DNA from: JALYTZ01 sp036559125 | GTDB taxonomy: Bacteria > Vulcanimicrobiota > Vulcanimicrobiia > Vulcanimicrobiales > Vulcanimicrobiaceae | Assembly (NCBI GenBank): GCA_036559125.1 | Contig: DATBTT010000014.1 | Location: 1-64,000, forward strand | Reading direction: 5' to 3' | Length of the DNA stretch: 64,000 nt | Shown: positions 9,676 through 19,442 of the stretch, in pieces | Layout: the number at the start of each line of letters is the position of its first letter | Numbering within the stretch: the first letter of the stretch is position 1 | Translations under genes and position numbers: made by a program | Notes under the pieces: model-generated | Databases searched by the model: none | The model's input: only the letters and a program-made list of their open reading frames with translations | Told to the model about the DNA's origin: nothing

Positions 9676-11544
9676 ATGCATGTCATCGGTACCGCGGGCC
9701 ACGTCGATCATGGCAAGTCGTCGCTCGTAGCGGCGTTGACCGGAACGCACCCCGATCGGTGGGTCGAAGAGCGTTTGCGCGGCATGACGCTCGATCTGGG
9801 ATTCGCACACCTGGTGTTCGACGATGGTATCGAAGCCGGTATCGTCGACGTACCGGGGCACGAGCGCTTCTTGCACAACATGCTCGCGGGCGCCGCCGGC
9901 ATGGAGTTGTTGCTGCTCGCGATCGCCGCGGACGAAGGCGTCATGCCGCAAACGCGGGAGCATTTGCAGATTCTACGTTTTTTGAACGTGCGCGGCACGA
10001 TCGTGGTCGTGACGAAGTCGGACACGCTCGACGCCGACGAACTGGCCCTCGCACGCGAAACGATCGCCGAATCACTGCGCGGCACCATTGCCGAAGGGGC
10101 GCCTACCGTGGCGGTATCGTCGCAGACCGGGAGCGGCCTCGACGCGCTACGCGAGCTGATTCACGCCGCATTGGTCGCGCTGCCGCCGCGAGACGTTCGC
10201 GCGCCGGCGTATTTGCCCGTCGATCGCGTCTTCGCGCTTCCGGGGCACGGAACGATCGTGACCGGTACGCTCATGCAAGGTGCGCTTTCGGTCGGCGACG
10301 CGGTCAAATTGGAGCCCAGTGGAAAGACGTTGCGCGTGCGCAGCCTGCAGACGTTCGGTAAAAACGTAAAGAGTGCGCGAGGCGGCGCGCGCGTGGCCGT
10401 AAACGTGCCCGGCGTGGAGGTTGGCGAGATCGCGCGCGGCGAGGTGTTGGCTGCGCCGCAATTTTCGGCCGCGCAACGTTTTAGCGTAACGTTCGAAGCC
10501 GTTGCCGATGCGTTGCCGATACTGCGGCGGCGCAATCCCGTGCGCGCCTACATCGGGGCCGCCGAAATACTCGGGACGCTCGTTTTCGAGCGGGCGCCGT
10601 CGTCAACTGCGGCGTGCGGTGCGCAACTCTTTCTGCGTAGTGCGACGGTCGCCTATCCGGGAACGGCGTTTGTCGTGCGCCGTCCGTCACCGAAGACGTT
10701 GCTCGGCGGCGGTCGCATCGATGACGCCGGAGGCGCGCACGACACGAACGAGGCGGAGCCCGGCTCGCACGAACGGGCCGTGCTCGCAGTGCTGCGTGCC
10801 GCGCACGGCGATCCGCTCGCGCCCGAAGCGATCGCGCGATCGGCGAATCTCGTCGACGAGACGGTGCGCGCGACTCTCGACGACCTGATCGCGCGCGGCG
10901 AGATCGTGCGCGTGCAGCGGCCGGTCGGATACGTCGACGGCGCTGCGGCTGTGGAATTTCTCGAGAAGGTGCGCCGTTGCATCGATAAACAGTTGCAAAC
11001 GGAGCCGTGGTCGATGGGCATGACGTCGATCGCGCTTTCGCGCGCGCTCGGCATCAACGAAGCGCTGGTCGTCCGCATTCTGGGAGCGCTCGCCGAAGAC
11101 GGGCGGCTCGCCAATCGCGGCGGATACTACGCGGCTGCCGATCATACGCCGAAACTCACGCAAGCACAACGCGAATTTTTCGACCGGGTGACGCCGATCG
11201 ATCCGAACAACCCGTTCGCGCCGGCGATTCTCGCCGATGCGATCGCGCAAGTCAAACAATCGCGAATCGAAGGCGCCGGCAAGGCATTCGACACGCTCGT
11301 CGCTCGCGGCGCGCTTGTGAAAGTGGGAGAGTTTCTGTACCGGGGCACGCAAATCGCGCAGATTCACGCGAGGGTCGAAGCATATCTTCGATCGCAGGGT
11401 CAAATGACGATGGCGGAGTTTCGAGACGTCATCGGAACGTCGCGCAAATACGCAGTCCCACTTCTTGAGTGGTTCGACGCGCGCGGAATAACCGTGCGCA
11501 GCGGCGACTACCGCAAGCTCCGCTCCCGCAAACCGTCACCCTAA
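9676..11544 (+). CDS. selB: Selenocysteine-specific elongation factor SelB
   Basis: 622 residues, normal for SelB. It is a GTPase that brings Sec-tRNA(Sec) to UGA codons marked by a SECIS hairpin. G1 is GTAGHVDHGKSSL (5-17), G3 is DVPGHERF, G4 is TKSD, followed by EF-Tu-like barrels (VDRVFALPGHGTIVTGTL). The C-terminal 200 residues hold winged-helix repeats for SECIS binding (MTMAEFRDVIGTSRKYAVPLLEWFD). AGGGGCCAGG precedes the ATG. No in-frame-UGA selenoprotein was identified in this window. Confidence 0.96.
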   Translation: MHVIGTAGHVDHGKSSLVAALTGTHPDRWVEERLRGMTLDLGFAHLVFDDGIEAGIVDVPGHERFLHNMLAGAAGMELLLLAIAADEGVMPQTREHLQILRFLNVRGTIVVVTKSDTLDADELALARETIAESLRGTIAEGAPTVAVSSQTGSGLDALRELIHAALVALPPRDVRAPAYLPVDRVFALPGHGTIVTGTLMQGALSVGDAVKLEPSGKTLRVRSLQTFGKNVKSARGGARVAVNVPGVEVGEIARGEVLAAPQFSAAQRFSVTFEAVADALPILRRRNPVRAYIGAAEILGTLVFERAPSSTAACGAQLFLRSATVAYPGTAFVVRRPSPKTLLGGGRIDDAGGAHDTNEAEPGSHERAVLAVLRAAHGDPLAPEAIARSANLVDETVRATLDDLIARGEIVRVQRPVGYVDGAAAVEFLEKVRRCIDKQLQTEPWSMGMTSIALSRALGINEALVVRILGALAEDGRLANRGGYYAAADHTPKLTQAQREFFDRVTPIDPNNPFAPAILADAIAQVKQSRIEGAGKAFDTLVARGALVKVGEFLYRGTQIAQIHARVEAYLRSQGQMTMAEFRDVIGTSRKYAVPLLEWFDARGITVRSGDYRKLRSRKPSP

Positions 11545-11604
11545 GCTCGCAATCATATCAGGCTCAGCGCGAACTCCTGTCGCCCGAGCTGCGACTCGGC
11601 GGGA

Positions 11605-12690
11605 TTAGTGGCGGAGCGTTAGTACGCCGACGACGAGTTCGAGCGCGATGAGCACGATTACGACGATTTCGAGAAACTGGTCGCGCGTGCTGCGCGCTTG
11701 ATCGCTCACGAAGCGGTACATATCGCCGATGCTTTCGAGTTTTCGATTGATCTGTTGCTGCCAATCTCCCAGCGCCAGGCGTGAAACCGCGGCGCGATAG
11801 ATTCGCGCGTAGTACGCGTCGCCGATAATCTTCAACGCATTATTCGCGCGGTCGGTAAGCTCCAGGACGTCTACGATCAAATACCGCAGGCTCGCCGCTT
11901 GATCGGCGGCGCCGCGGCCGAACAGGGATCGTACCGGCTTGCCCGGTTGCGCGGCGTAGATCGCGTCGAGCTCGCGATCGAGCAAGGCGTCGTAGGTGCG
12001 TAGCTCGATCAGTTGCGAGTTGGCAAACTCCAAGATGTCTTCGATTGCGTCGGCGCTTTCGCGGCGATCGTAGACCAGCGCACCGTCCCATTGCACGATC
12101 GTCAGGTCGTCGGCATAGTATGAAAAGCGCTGACGCAGAGATTCCTCGAGTTGCAACGGCGAGAACGGCCCGGCTTCGCCCGAAAGCAAGCGGGCAAGTT
12201 CGGCGGCGTGGTCGGCCAGCAACGTTTCCGCGGCCATGGAGCTGGCGAAGCGGTCGATTTCCGCGATAAAGTAGTCTTCGACGAGCGCGGCATGCGGATC
12301 GTCGAGGGCGTCGCGGATCTCGGCGATGATCTGCTCGACTGCCGTGCGCGCGAATCCGCCGAGCGCGCTCGAACTGCGCAGCCGTCCGGCGAGTGCCACG
12401 AAGGCGTCCCACTCCCCGGCAAAATCGATCGTCAACCGGATCGAAACGACGCCGTAATCGAACAACTTGGCGCGTCGCAGAATGGTCAAGCCTTCGAAGT
12501 GCAATTCCGGAAGACGTGCGATCAGTGGCGGAGTGGGAAACTGGAGATATGCGGGCGAGGTATGTGGACGCAGAGGGAGATCGGCCGGCGCCAATCCTTC
12601 GCCGCCGACGGTCCGAAGCCGGGCCAGATCGATGGTGTCGGCGACGTCGTAGAGATAGAATGCGCGTAGCGCCCCGGCTGCAATTTCCAC
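11605..12690 (-). CDS. RMD1/DUF155-like membrane-anchored protein
   Basis: 361 residues from the GTG at 12690, chosen because longer starts run into clpB. The N-terminal region has AFYLYDVADTIDL and FDYGVVSIRLTI, followed by a long helical part (LEFANSQLIELRTYDALLDRELDAIYA) and a C-terminal hydrophobic segment RDQFLEIVVIVLIALELVVGVL. This order (a FxYGVVxxxL strand, helical stretch, terminal membrane segment) resembles the RMD1/RMND1 (DUF155) family of mitochondrial and bacterial membrane proteins. The match is by eye. It is divergent from clpB with about 50 bases between. Confidence 0.5.
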   Translation of the reverse strand: MEIAAGALRAFYLYDVADTIDLARLRTVGGEGLAPADLPLRPHTSPAYLQFPTPPLIARLPELHFEGLTILRRAKLFDYGVVSIRLTIDFAGEWDAFVALAGRLRSSSALGGFARTAVEQIIAEIRDALDDPHAALVEDYFIAEIDRFASSMAAETLLADHAAELARLLSGEAGPFSPLQLEESLRQRFSYYADDLTIVQWDGALVYDRRESADAIEDILEFANSQLIELRTYDALLDRELDAIYAAQPGKPVRSLFGRGAADQAASLRYLIVDVLELTDRANNALKIIGDAYYARIYRAAVSRLALGDWQQQINRKLESIGDMYRFVSDQARSTRDQFLEIVVIVLIALELVVGVLTLRH

Positions 12691-12743
12691 GAAGGTGCAT
12701 AGCGCAACCGCAAAGGAGTGTCCTGCTGTTTTGATTGGTGGAT

Positions 12744-15356
12744 ATGAACGTTGATCGTATGACTGAGCGCGTACAAGACGCACTCAATGCCGCATATACG
12801 CTCGCGCTGAACGAACGCAACACGCAAACGACGCCCGAGCATCTGCTCGCCGCTTTGTTGGAGCAAGAACGCGGGATCGCGGTCGACGTCGTCAAGGCGG
12901 CCGGCGTCGACCCGCAGGCGTTCGCGCGCAAGGCCGAGGATGCGGTCGCGCGTCTTCCTCGCCTCACCGGTTCCAATGCCGACTCCGCAAACGTAACGCT
13001 GGCGCCCGAACTCGCGCGGCTTCTTTCGTCGGCGGAGAGCGAATCCAAAACCTTGCAAGACGACTTCGTTTCGGTCGAGCACCTGTTGCTCGCCATGGCG
13101 GAGAGCAGCGGAGAGGTGGGCCGCATCTTTCGCGATTCGAAATTGACCAAGGATGCGTTGCTCGCTGCGTTGCGCACGGTGCGCGGCAATCAGCGCGTTA
13201 CGACGCGCGACCCCGAAGGCACGTACAAGAGCCTCGAACGCTACGGGCGCGATCTCACGCTCGAGGCGGAACGCGGCAAGCTCGATCCGGTGATCGGTCG
13301 CGACGACGAAATCCGGCGCGTCGTTCAGGTGCTCTCGCGGCGCACCAAGAACAATCCCGTCCTCATCGGCGATCCGGGCGTCGGGAAGACGGCCATCGTC
13401 GAAGGCCTCGCGCAACGAATCGTGCGCGGCGACGTGCCCGAAGGGTTGAAGGGGCGGCGCATCGTTTCGCTGGACATGGGCGCGCTCATCGCCGGCGCAA
13501 AATATCGCGGCGAGTTCGAAGAGCGTCTTAAAGCCGTGCTCAAGGACGTGCAAAAGGCCGAAGGCGCGATCGTTCTATTCGTCGACGAGTTGCACACCGT
13601 CGTCGGGGCCGGGAAGAGCGAAGGTTCGATGGATGCGGGGAATTTGCTCAAGCCGATGCTCGCGCGTGGCGAACTGCATATGATCGGCGCGACGACGCTC
13701 GACGAATATCGCAAATACATCGAAAAAGACGCGGCGCTCGAGCGCCGCTTTCAACCGGTCATGGTCGACCAGCCGAGCGTCGAGGACACCATCTCGATTC
13801 TGCGCGGCTTGCGCGAGAAATACGAAGCCCATCACGGCGTGCGCATCAAAGACAGCGCTCTCGTGGCGGCTGCGGTGCTGTCGAATCGGTACATCAGCGA
13901 CCGTTTCTTACCGGACAAAGCGATCGACCTCATCGACGAGGCCGCGGCGAAGTTGCGCACCGAAATCGATTCGATGCCGCAGGAACTCGACGAACTTACG
14001 CGCCGCATCATGCAGCTCGAAATCGAACGCGAGGCATTGCGCAAGGAAAGCGACACCGCAAGCAAAGGCCGCCTCGAAAGGCTCGAAAGCGAAGTGGCCA
14101 CGCTCAAGCGCGATCAGGAAGGCGTGCAGAAACAATGGGAGTCGGAGAAGGGCGTCGCGGTGAAGACCCGCGAGTTGCGCGAACAAATCGAAAACACCAA
14201 GGTGCAGATAGAACAGGCCGAGCGACAGTACGATCTCAATCGCGTCGCCGAGCTGCGCTATGGGAAGCTGGCCGACCTCGAGCGGCAGTTGCGTACTGAA
14301 GAAGAACAGTTGCATGCATCGCGTAACGGCACGGCGCGCCTATCGAAAGAGGAAGTCGACGAAGAAGACATCGCGGAGGTCATCAGCCGCTGGACCGGAG
14401 TTCCGGTAACCAAGCTGCTCGAAGGCGAAGTGCAGAAGTTGCTGCATCTCGACGAAGAATTGCACCGGCGCGTCATCGGCCAGGACGAGGCCGTGGATGC
14501 CGTCGCCGAGGCGGTCGTACGATCGCGTTCGGGGCTGGCCGATCCCAACCGGCCCATCGGGTCGTTCATCTTTCTGGGACCGACGGGCGTCGGTAAGACC
14601 GAACTCGCGCGCGCCCTCGCCGAGTACCTCTTCGACGACGACCGCGCGATGATCCGCATCGACATGTCCGAGTATCAAGAAAAACACACCGTGGCGCGCC
14701 TGCTGGGCGCGCCGCCGGGGTACGTTGGGTACGACGAAGGTGGCCAACTGACCGAAGCCGTGCGGCGTCATCCGTATTCGGTGATTCTTTTCGACGAAAT
14801 CGAAAAGGCGCATCCGGACGTGTTCAATATTTTTCTACAGATCCTCGACGATGGGCGTTTGACCGACGGTCAGGGACGCACGGTGGACTTCAAGAATACG
14901 ATCGTCATCATGACCTCGAACATCGGCAGCCATCGCATCCTGGATTACAAGGGCGACTTCGCCGGCGCCGACTACGCGATCATGCGGGCGACGGTTCTTG
15001 ACGAGCTACGCCAGCATTTCCGGCCGGAGTTTCTCAATCGCGTCGACGAGACCATCGTCTTTCATGCGCTTAGTGAAGAGCAGCTCGGCCGCATTATCGA
15101 GATCCAACTCGGACGGCTGCGCGGCCGGCTTGCCGATCGCCGCATTACGCTCGAGCTTTCGGACGCGGCGAAAGTGCATCTCGTCAAGGCGGGATACGAT
15201 CCCGCGTACGGGGCACGCCCGCTCAAACGATCGATTCAAAAAGAATTGGAGACTCCGTTGGGACGCAAAATTCTGGCCGGCGAAATTCGAGACAACCAAC
15301 GGGTGCGCGTCGACTACGACGAGCTCCGCGGCGAGTTGACGTTCGCCCCGCAATGA
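12744..15356 (+). CDS. clpB: ATP-dependent disaggregase ClpB
   Basis: 870 residues. ClpB hexamers pull proteins out of aggregates with DnaK. It has an N-domain (TTPEHLLAALL), AAA module 1 with Walker A GDPGVGKT at 209-216, a coiled-coil middle domain around 410-530, and AAA module 2 with GPTGVGKT at 612-619. The middle domain separates it from ClpA and ClpC. The ATG at 12744 has GGTGGA upstream; a TTG at 12735 is the alternative. It overlaps the next gene as ATGA. Confidence 0.97.
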   Translation: MNVDRMTERVQDALNAAYTLALNERNTQTTPEHLLAALLEQERGIAVDVVKAAGVDPQAFARKAEDAVARLPRLTGSNADSANVTLAPELARLLSSAESESKTLQDDFVSVEHLLLAMAESSGEVGRIFRDSKLTKDALLAALRTVRGNQRVTTRDPEGTYKSLERYGRDLTLEAERGKLDPVIGRDDEIRRVVQVLSRRTKNNPVLIGDPGVGKTAIVEGLAQRIVRGDVPEGLKGRRIVSLDMGALIAGAKYRGEFEERLKAVLKDVQKAEGAIVLFVDELHTVVGAGKSEGSMDAGNLLKPMLARGELHMIGATTLDEYRKYIEKDAALERRFQPVMVDQPSVEDTISILRGLREKYEAHHGVRIKDSALVAAAVLSNRYISDRFLPDKAIDLIDEAAAKLRTEIDSMPQELDELTRRIMQLEIEREALRKESDTASKGRLERLESEVATLKRDQEGVQKQWESEKGVAVKTRELREQIENTKVQIEQAERQYDLNRVAELRYGKLADLERQLRTEEEQLHASRNGTARLSKEEVDEEDIAEVISRWTGVPVTKLLEGEVQKLLHLDEELHRRVIGQDEAVDAVAEAVVRSRSGLADPNRPIGSFIFLGPTGVGKTELARALAEYLFDDDRAMIRIDMSEYQEKHTVARLLGAPPGYVGYDEGGQLTEAVRRHPYSVILFDEIEKAHPDVFNIFLQILDDGRLTDGQGRTVDFKNTIVIMTSNIGSHRILDYKGDFAGADYAIMRATVLDELRQHFRPEFLNRVDETIVFHALSEEQLGRIIEIQLGRLRGRLADRRITLELSDAAKVHLVKAGYDPAYGARPLKRSIQKELETPLGRKILAGEIRDNQRVRVDYDELRGELTFAPQ

Positions 15357-16006
15357 GCGAGCCGCTGAAGATTACCTACTACTTCGACGTGCTCTCGCAA
15401 TGGTGCTATTTTGCCGATCGCGCGCTCGACGACGTGCGCCGCGAGTTCGGCGACCGCATCGACCTCAGTTTCAAGGTAAAGCTGATCAACGACGGCGAGC
15501 CACTAGCATATTCGCCCGCGCAACTCGAGGCGATCTACGGTCGCTCCAAAGCGGTTAGCGGTATCGAAACCACGGCTGCGTGGTTGCGTCCGGGCGATTC
15601 GTCGCTCTATGCGAATCTCGTGGTCGAAGCAGTGCGTGGCCTGGGCGGCGATGCGGAGCGCACCCGGCGGCGTCTCTCGCGCGCGGCTCTTGAGGAGGGG
15701 GTGCGCGTAGGAACGTTTGAAACGGCGCTCCAGGCCGGGGCCGAACATAGCGGTTATGACGCGGAAACGCTGGCGCAAAGAATGCGCGAGGCCGAGCACC
15801 GGGTGCGGGAGACGACCGCTGAATTCCACGCTTTGCCGGTGGAAGTGGTGCCGGCGCTGATTTTGCGCAACGCGATCGGCGATACGGCGATTCTTTCGGG
15901 ATTGTTCGAGCGCGACACGTTTGCAACGGTGGTTCGCGAGATGTTGCGGGCGGGCGACATGTACGAGCGGTACGGTAACGAGCATCCGGAGCTCGCGAAC
16001 TTTTAG
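15353..16006 (+). CDS. DsbA-family thioredoxin-fold protein
   Basis: 217 residues with no signal peptide. It starts with ITYYFDVLSQWCYFADRAL, the DsbA/FrnE beta strand and first helix, and has the cis-Pro loop LPVEVVPALILRNAIG near 160-175. The active-site position reads SQWCYF, with one Cys rather than CxxC, as in 2-hydroxychromene-2-carboxylate isomerase-like and glutathione-transferase-kappa-like members. A redox or isomerase role is possible. It is translationally coupled to clpB (ATGA), so it may take part in protein quality control. Confidence 0.75.
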   Translation: MSEPLKITYYFDVLSQWCYFADRALDDVRREFGDRIDLSFKVKLINDGEPLAYSPAQLEAIYGRSKAVSGIETTAAWLRPGDSSLYANLVVEAVRGLGGDAERTRRRLSRAALEEGVRVGTFETALQAGAEHSGYDAETLAQRMREAEHRVRETTAEFHALPVEVVPALILRNAIGDTAILSGLFERDTFATVVREMLRAGDMYERYGNEHPELANF

Positions 16007-16566
16007 TGGCCGCAGACGATAGCACGTCGCCGGACACGCCCCAGCATCTGGAGACCGCCATTCAAAACTTGGCGGATATTCATGCCCGGCACGCGGGCGT
16101 CGTAACCGAAGGGCAATTGGGAATCGAGCGCATGACGCGGTCGATCGGCCGGCCCTGGTTTGCCTTTGTGGTCTTGCTTTTCGTCGCGACCTGGATCGCG
16201 CTCAACGTCGGCTTGGCCGTTGTCGGCCGGCGACCGTTCGATCCGCCACAGTTTTTCTGGCTACAAGGCATCGTGAGTTTGTCGTCGCTGCTGATGGCCA
16301 CGTTCATCTTGATCACGGAGAACCGGCAGAGCGACCTCGCGGAGCGACGCGCGCAAACCACGCTGCAAATCGCGTTGGTCTCCGATCAGAAAATCGCGAA
16401 GATCATCGAACTGCTGCAGAAACTGCGCCAAGACTCGCCGCAGGTGCGCAACCTGCGGGACAAAGAGGCCGAAGCGATGGCGGATCCGACGGACGTAAAT
16501 GCCGCAGTGGACCGGCTCGAAGAGGCGCAGGACGAGGCATTGCGCAAAAGCGACGCCCCGCCGTAG
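16006..16566 (+). CDS. DUF1003-family membrane protein
   Basis: 186 residues from a GTG start one base into the upstream TAG. Two membrane helices around 50-105 (FAFVVLLFVATWIALNVGL and FWLQGIVSLSSLLMATFIL), the WIALN motif, FDPPQFFWLQ and ITENRQSDLAERRA are typical of DUF1003 (PF06210). A charged helical cytoplasmic tail follows. The function of the family is unknown. It is third in the clpB operon and ends one base before the convergent typA stop. Confidence 0.85.
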   Translation: MAADDSTSPDTPQHLETAIQNLADIHARHAGVVTEGQLGIERMTRSIGRPWFAFVVLLFVATWIALNVGLAVVGRRPFDPPQFFWLQGIVSLSSLLMATFILITENRQSDLAERRAQTTLQIALVSDQKIAKIIELLQKLRQDSPQVRNLRDKEAEAMADPTDVNAAVDRLEEAQDEALRKSDAPP

Positions 16567-16567
16567 C

Positions 16568-18394
16568 CTAGGCTCGCGTGACCTCGCGTTTACGGTTGCG
16601 TAGGCGCTCGGTTTCGTTCAATACGCGCTTGCGCAGACGGATCGATTGCGGCGTGACCTCGACGAGTTCGTCGTCTTCGATAAACTCGATCGCGCGTTCG
16701 AGGGAAAGATCTTCGGGCGGCGCGAGTTTGACGTTGTCATCCGAACCCGAAGCACGCATGTTCGTGAGCTTCTTCGCCCGCACGACGTTGAGCGAGATGT
16801 CCTTGTCGTCGTTTGCGCGTCCGACGACCATGCCTTCATACGCTTCTTGACCCGGTCCCACAAAGAAGCGGCCGCGTTGTTCGAGGCCGGCGAGCGCGTA
16901 ACCGGTAATCATGCCGGTATCGCTCGCGACCAGAGCGCCGACGTTACGGCCCGGGAGATCGCCCTGCCACTCCTGGTGGTCGTAGTAGGTGTGCGACATC
17001 ACGGCGGTGCCGCGAGAGAGCGTCAGCAGTTCGCCGCGCAACCCGAAAATCGCCCGCGTCGGCATCGTGTATTCCAGGCGGCGCGATTCACCCACGGTGA
17101 TCATGTTCGACATGATTGCCTTGCGGCGGCCGAGCGATTCGATAACGGGGCCGGAATACTCCTCGGGCACGTCGACTACGACGTACTCTACCGGCTCGAA
17201 TTTCTTGCCCTGTTGCTCGAGAATGATGACTTGCGGTTTGGAGACCTGGATTTCGTACCCTTCGCGACGCATCGTTTCGATCAAGATCGAGAGATGAAGT
17301 TCGCCGCGGCCGCGCACTTCGTAGGTGTCGGCGCTCTCGGTGTCCGCAACGCGCAGCGCGACGTTGGATTCGAGCTCGCGCGTCAAGCGGTCGCGAATCT
17401 GTCGCGACGTGAGGAACTTGCCTTCTCTACCTGCGAACGGCGAGTTGTTGACGCTGAAGAACATCGAGACCGTCGGTTCGTCGACTGCGACGGCGTGCAC
17501 GCCCTCCGGGGCGCTCACGTCGGCGATCGTGTCGCCGATGTTCAGGCCTTCGATGCCCGAAACGCATACGATGTCGCCGGCACTGGCTTCCTCGACTTCC
17601 ACGCGCTCGAGACCCTGGAACGTCAGCAGCTTCGTTAACCGCAAACCGGTCTCGACTTTGCCGTCGGGCGAAACTTTCGCAATCGGCGCGTTGATGCGCG
17701 AACTACCGCGGAAAACGCGCCCGATGCCGATGCGGCCTACGTACTTGTTGTGATCGATTGCCGAGACGAGCATCTGAAAGCCGCCGTCTTCGGCGGGCGC
17801 CTCGGGGACTTGTCTGGCGATGATTTGAAAGAGCGGCTCGAGATCTTCGCTGGGATCCTCGAGCGTGCTCTTCGCTATACCCGCGCGGCCGTTGGTGAAG
17901 ACCACCGGAAAATCGGCCTGCTCGTCATTGGCGCCCAATTCGATAAATAGGTCGAAGACTTCGTTGACGACTTCCATCGCGCGCGCGTCTTTGCGATCGA
18001 TCTTGTTCACCGCTACGATCGCCTTTAGGTCGAGTTCCAACGCCTTGCGCAGCACGAAGCGGGTCTGCGGCATCACCCCTTCGGCCGCGTCTACGAGCAG
18101 AAGCACGCCTTGCACCATCTGCAGCACGCGCTCGACCTCGCCTCCGAAATCGGCGTGACCGGGCGTGTCGACGATGTTGAACTTTACGCTGCCGTGACGA
18201 ATCGCCGTGTTCTTCGCGAGGATCGTGATGCCGCGCTCGCGTTCGAGCGGGTTGGAATCCATGATGCGCGTCTCGACGTGCTGGCCTTCACGAAAAACGC
18301 CGCTCTGCCTGAGCATGGCGTCGACGAGCGTAGTCTTGCCGTGGTCGACGTGCGCGATGATCGCGACGTTACGGATGTCGGGACGTGTCTTCAC
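16568..18394 (-). CDS. typA: Ribosome-associated GTPase TypA/BipA
   Basis: 608 residues, the family length. TypA is a translational GTPase that helps late 50S assembly and stress growth. G1 is AHVDHGKT (14-21), the switch region is RGITILAKNTA, G3 is DTPGHADFGGEVERVL, and G4 is NKIDR. The C-terminal TypA domain shows YDHQEWQGDLPGRNVGALVASDTG. It is a single gene converging on the DUF1003 gene with almost no spacer. Confidence 0.97.
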   Translation of the reverse strand: MKTRPDIRNVAIIAHVDHGKTTLVDAMLRQSGVFREGQHVETRIMDSNPLERERGITILAKNTAIRHGSVKFNIVDTPGHADFGGEVERVLQMVQGVLLLVDAAEGVMPQTRFVLRKALELDLKAIVAVNKIDRKDARAMEVVNEVFDLFIELGANDEQADFPVVFTNGRAGIAKSTLEDPSEDLEPLFQIIARQVPEAPAEDGGFQMLVSAIDHNKYVGRIGIGRVFRGSSRINAPIAKVSPDGKVETGLRLTKLLTFQGLERVEVEEASAGDIVCVSGIEGLNIGDTIADVSAPEGVHAVAVDEPTVSMFFSVNNSPFAGREGKFLTSRQIRDRLTRELESNVALRVADTESADTYEVRGRGELHLSILIETMRREGYEIQVSKPQVIILEQQGKKFEPVEYVVVDVPEEYSGPVIESLGRRKAIMSNMITVGESRRLEYTMPTRAIFGLRGELLTLSRGTAVMSHTYYDHQEWQGDLPGRNVGALVASDTGMITGYALAGLEQRGRFFVGPGQEAYEGMVVGRANDDKDISLNVVRAKKLTNMRASGSDDNVKLAPPEDLSLERAIEFIEDDELVEVTPQSIRLRKRVLNETERLRNRKREVTRA

Positions 18395-18481
18395 GTGGGT
18401 GCTTTCTGCGGTATCTGAAAAATCGACAAAAGAGGGTTATAGCGCGGAATGAGCTCCAAGCGCCATGGGTTTTGTCACTTC

Positions 18482-18537
18482 GAGGACCGTGAGGCAGGGT
18501 CCTCAGGCTGCGGCACCGGCTTTACGCGAAAGCCGGT
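18482..18537 (-). terminator. Two adjacent hairpins after the response regulator gene
   Basis: A perfect 9-bp stem (ACCGGCTTT, 5-base loop, AAAGCCGGT) at 18515-18537 begins 10 bases past the stop of the minus-strand regulator. A second hairpin (GAGGACC / GGTCCTC) lies at 18482-18504. Neither has a T run, so this may be a Rho-assisted terminator, an RNA-stabilising structure or a repeat. Confidence 0.45.
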
Positions 18538-18547
18538 TACTCTACGC

Positions 18548-19192
18548 TTATACGAAACCGGTCCGGATAGCGTGAATGGCCACCTGCGTCCGGGCGGTCA
18601 TGTGGAGCTTCGAGAAAATGCTGGAGATGTGATTTTTCACGGTCTTGTCGGAAAGTAACAGGCGTTGGCTGATCTCTTTGTTCGACAGGCCTTGGGCGAT
18701 TAGGCGGACCACCTCGATCTCGCGCGGCGACAGTTCGGATATGTCGCGGTCGCGGCGTTGCGCGCGCTGGCGAAGCACGGCGCCCGAGAGGCGCGGGTCG
18801 GCGTAGAAACTGCCTCCCGCCACCGCCTTGATCGATGCCAGCATTTCGGTCGGCGGAATGTCCTTCATCACGAAGGCGTCGGCGCCGGCCGAGAGGGCTC
18901 GCAGCAGCACATCCGGATTCAGATATTCCGAGAGTACGCAAACGCGCGCATCGGGAGCAGCGTTCTTGCATCCCGTAACGAGTTCTCCGAGCATCGCAAT
19001 CGAATCGTCGGCGTCCAAAATAATCAGTTGCGGCGCCGCCGCGATGATGGCCGCCTGATCGACCTTCGGGCTGCTGCCCGCTACGCACAACCCTTGATCT
19101 TCGGAAATGATTTGGACTAGTGCCTTCGCAAGAAGCGCCCGGCCTTCTATTATGAGAACGCGGGTGGCATCTTTGGCTGAGACAACGAACAT
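18548..19192 (-). CDS. LuxR/NarL-type response regulator with atypical receiver
   Basis: 214 residues from ATG 19192 with a strong GGGAGGG upstream. A receiver-like domain spans 10-125: the phospho-acceptor candidate is in LIILDADDS, and the Ser of VCVLS and Lys of FVMKD are conserved. The usual Asp pair at the start is Glu-Gly (LIIEGRA), so phosphorylation chemistry may be altered. The HTH at about 148-210 (LSPREIEVVRLIAQGLSNKEI) is canonical NarL type. No histidine kinase is beside it. It is divergent from another LuxR-type gene across 250 bp. Confidence 0.88.
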   Translation of the reverse strand: MFVVSAKDATRVLIIEGRALLAKALVQIISEDQGLCVAGSSPKVDQAAIIAAAPQLIILDADDSIAMLGELVTGCKNAAPDARVCVLSEYLNPDVLLRALSAGADAFVMKDIPPTEMLASIKAVAGGSFYADPRLSGAVLRQRAQRRDRDISELSPREIEVVRLIAQGLSNKEISQRLLLSDKTVKNHISSIFSKLHMTARTQVAIHAIRTGFV

Positions 19193-19442
19193 TGAACCCT
19201 CCCTAAGGTGAGCGTGGTCGTGAGAAATAGCGGCATGCTTAGAGCCGAAAAGACTCCCAAACGCGACTACACGTCGAGGCGAAACGCCCACCGAGTTTGA
19301 GGTAATAGTCCCTTCATTTGTGCGATAGAGTTAGAGTAAAACATAGTTATGGCGTGGTCTCTACCCGGTTTTGGGGTGTTAGCATAAAAGCAAAACTCTA
19401 GTAGTCCCTTAGGCTCACGCAAAAGATGATGCGGATAGACAA
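19193..19442. promoter_or_regulatory. Divergent promoter region between two LuxR-type genes
   Basis: 250 bp between the starts of the two regulators. The part near 19310-19440 is clearly richer in A and T than the flanks (for instance ATAGTTATGG and AGCATAAAAGCAAAACTC), as expected of promoters. I see no clear sigma boxes or operator palindrome. Shared control of the two genes is an inference from the arrangement. Confidence 0.4.

Noticed and set aside
11545..11604. Looked for tRNA-Sec directly downstream of selB
   Set aside because: The 60-base gap holds no cloverleaf, only a decayed repeat piece; the true selC is at 26562.
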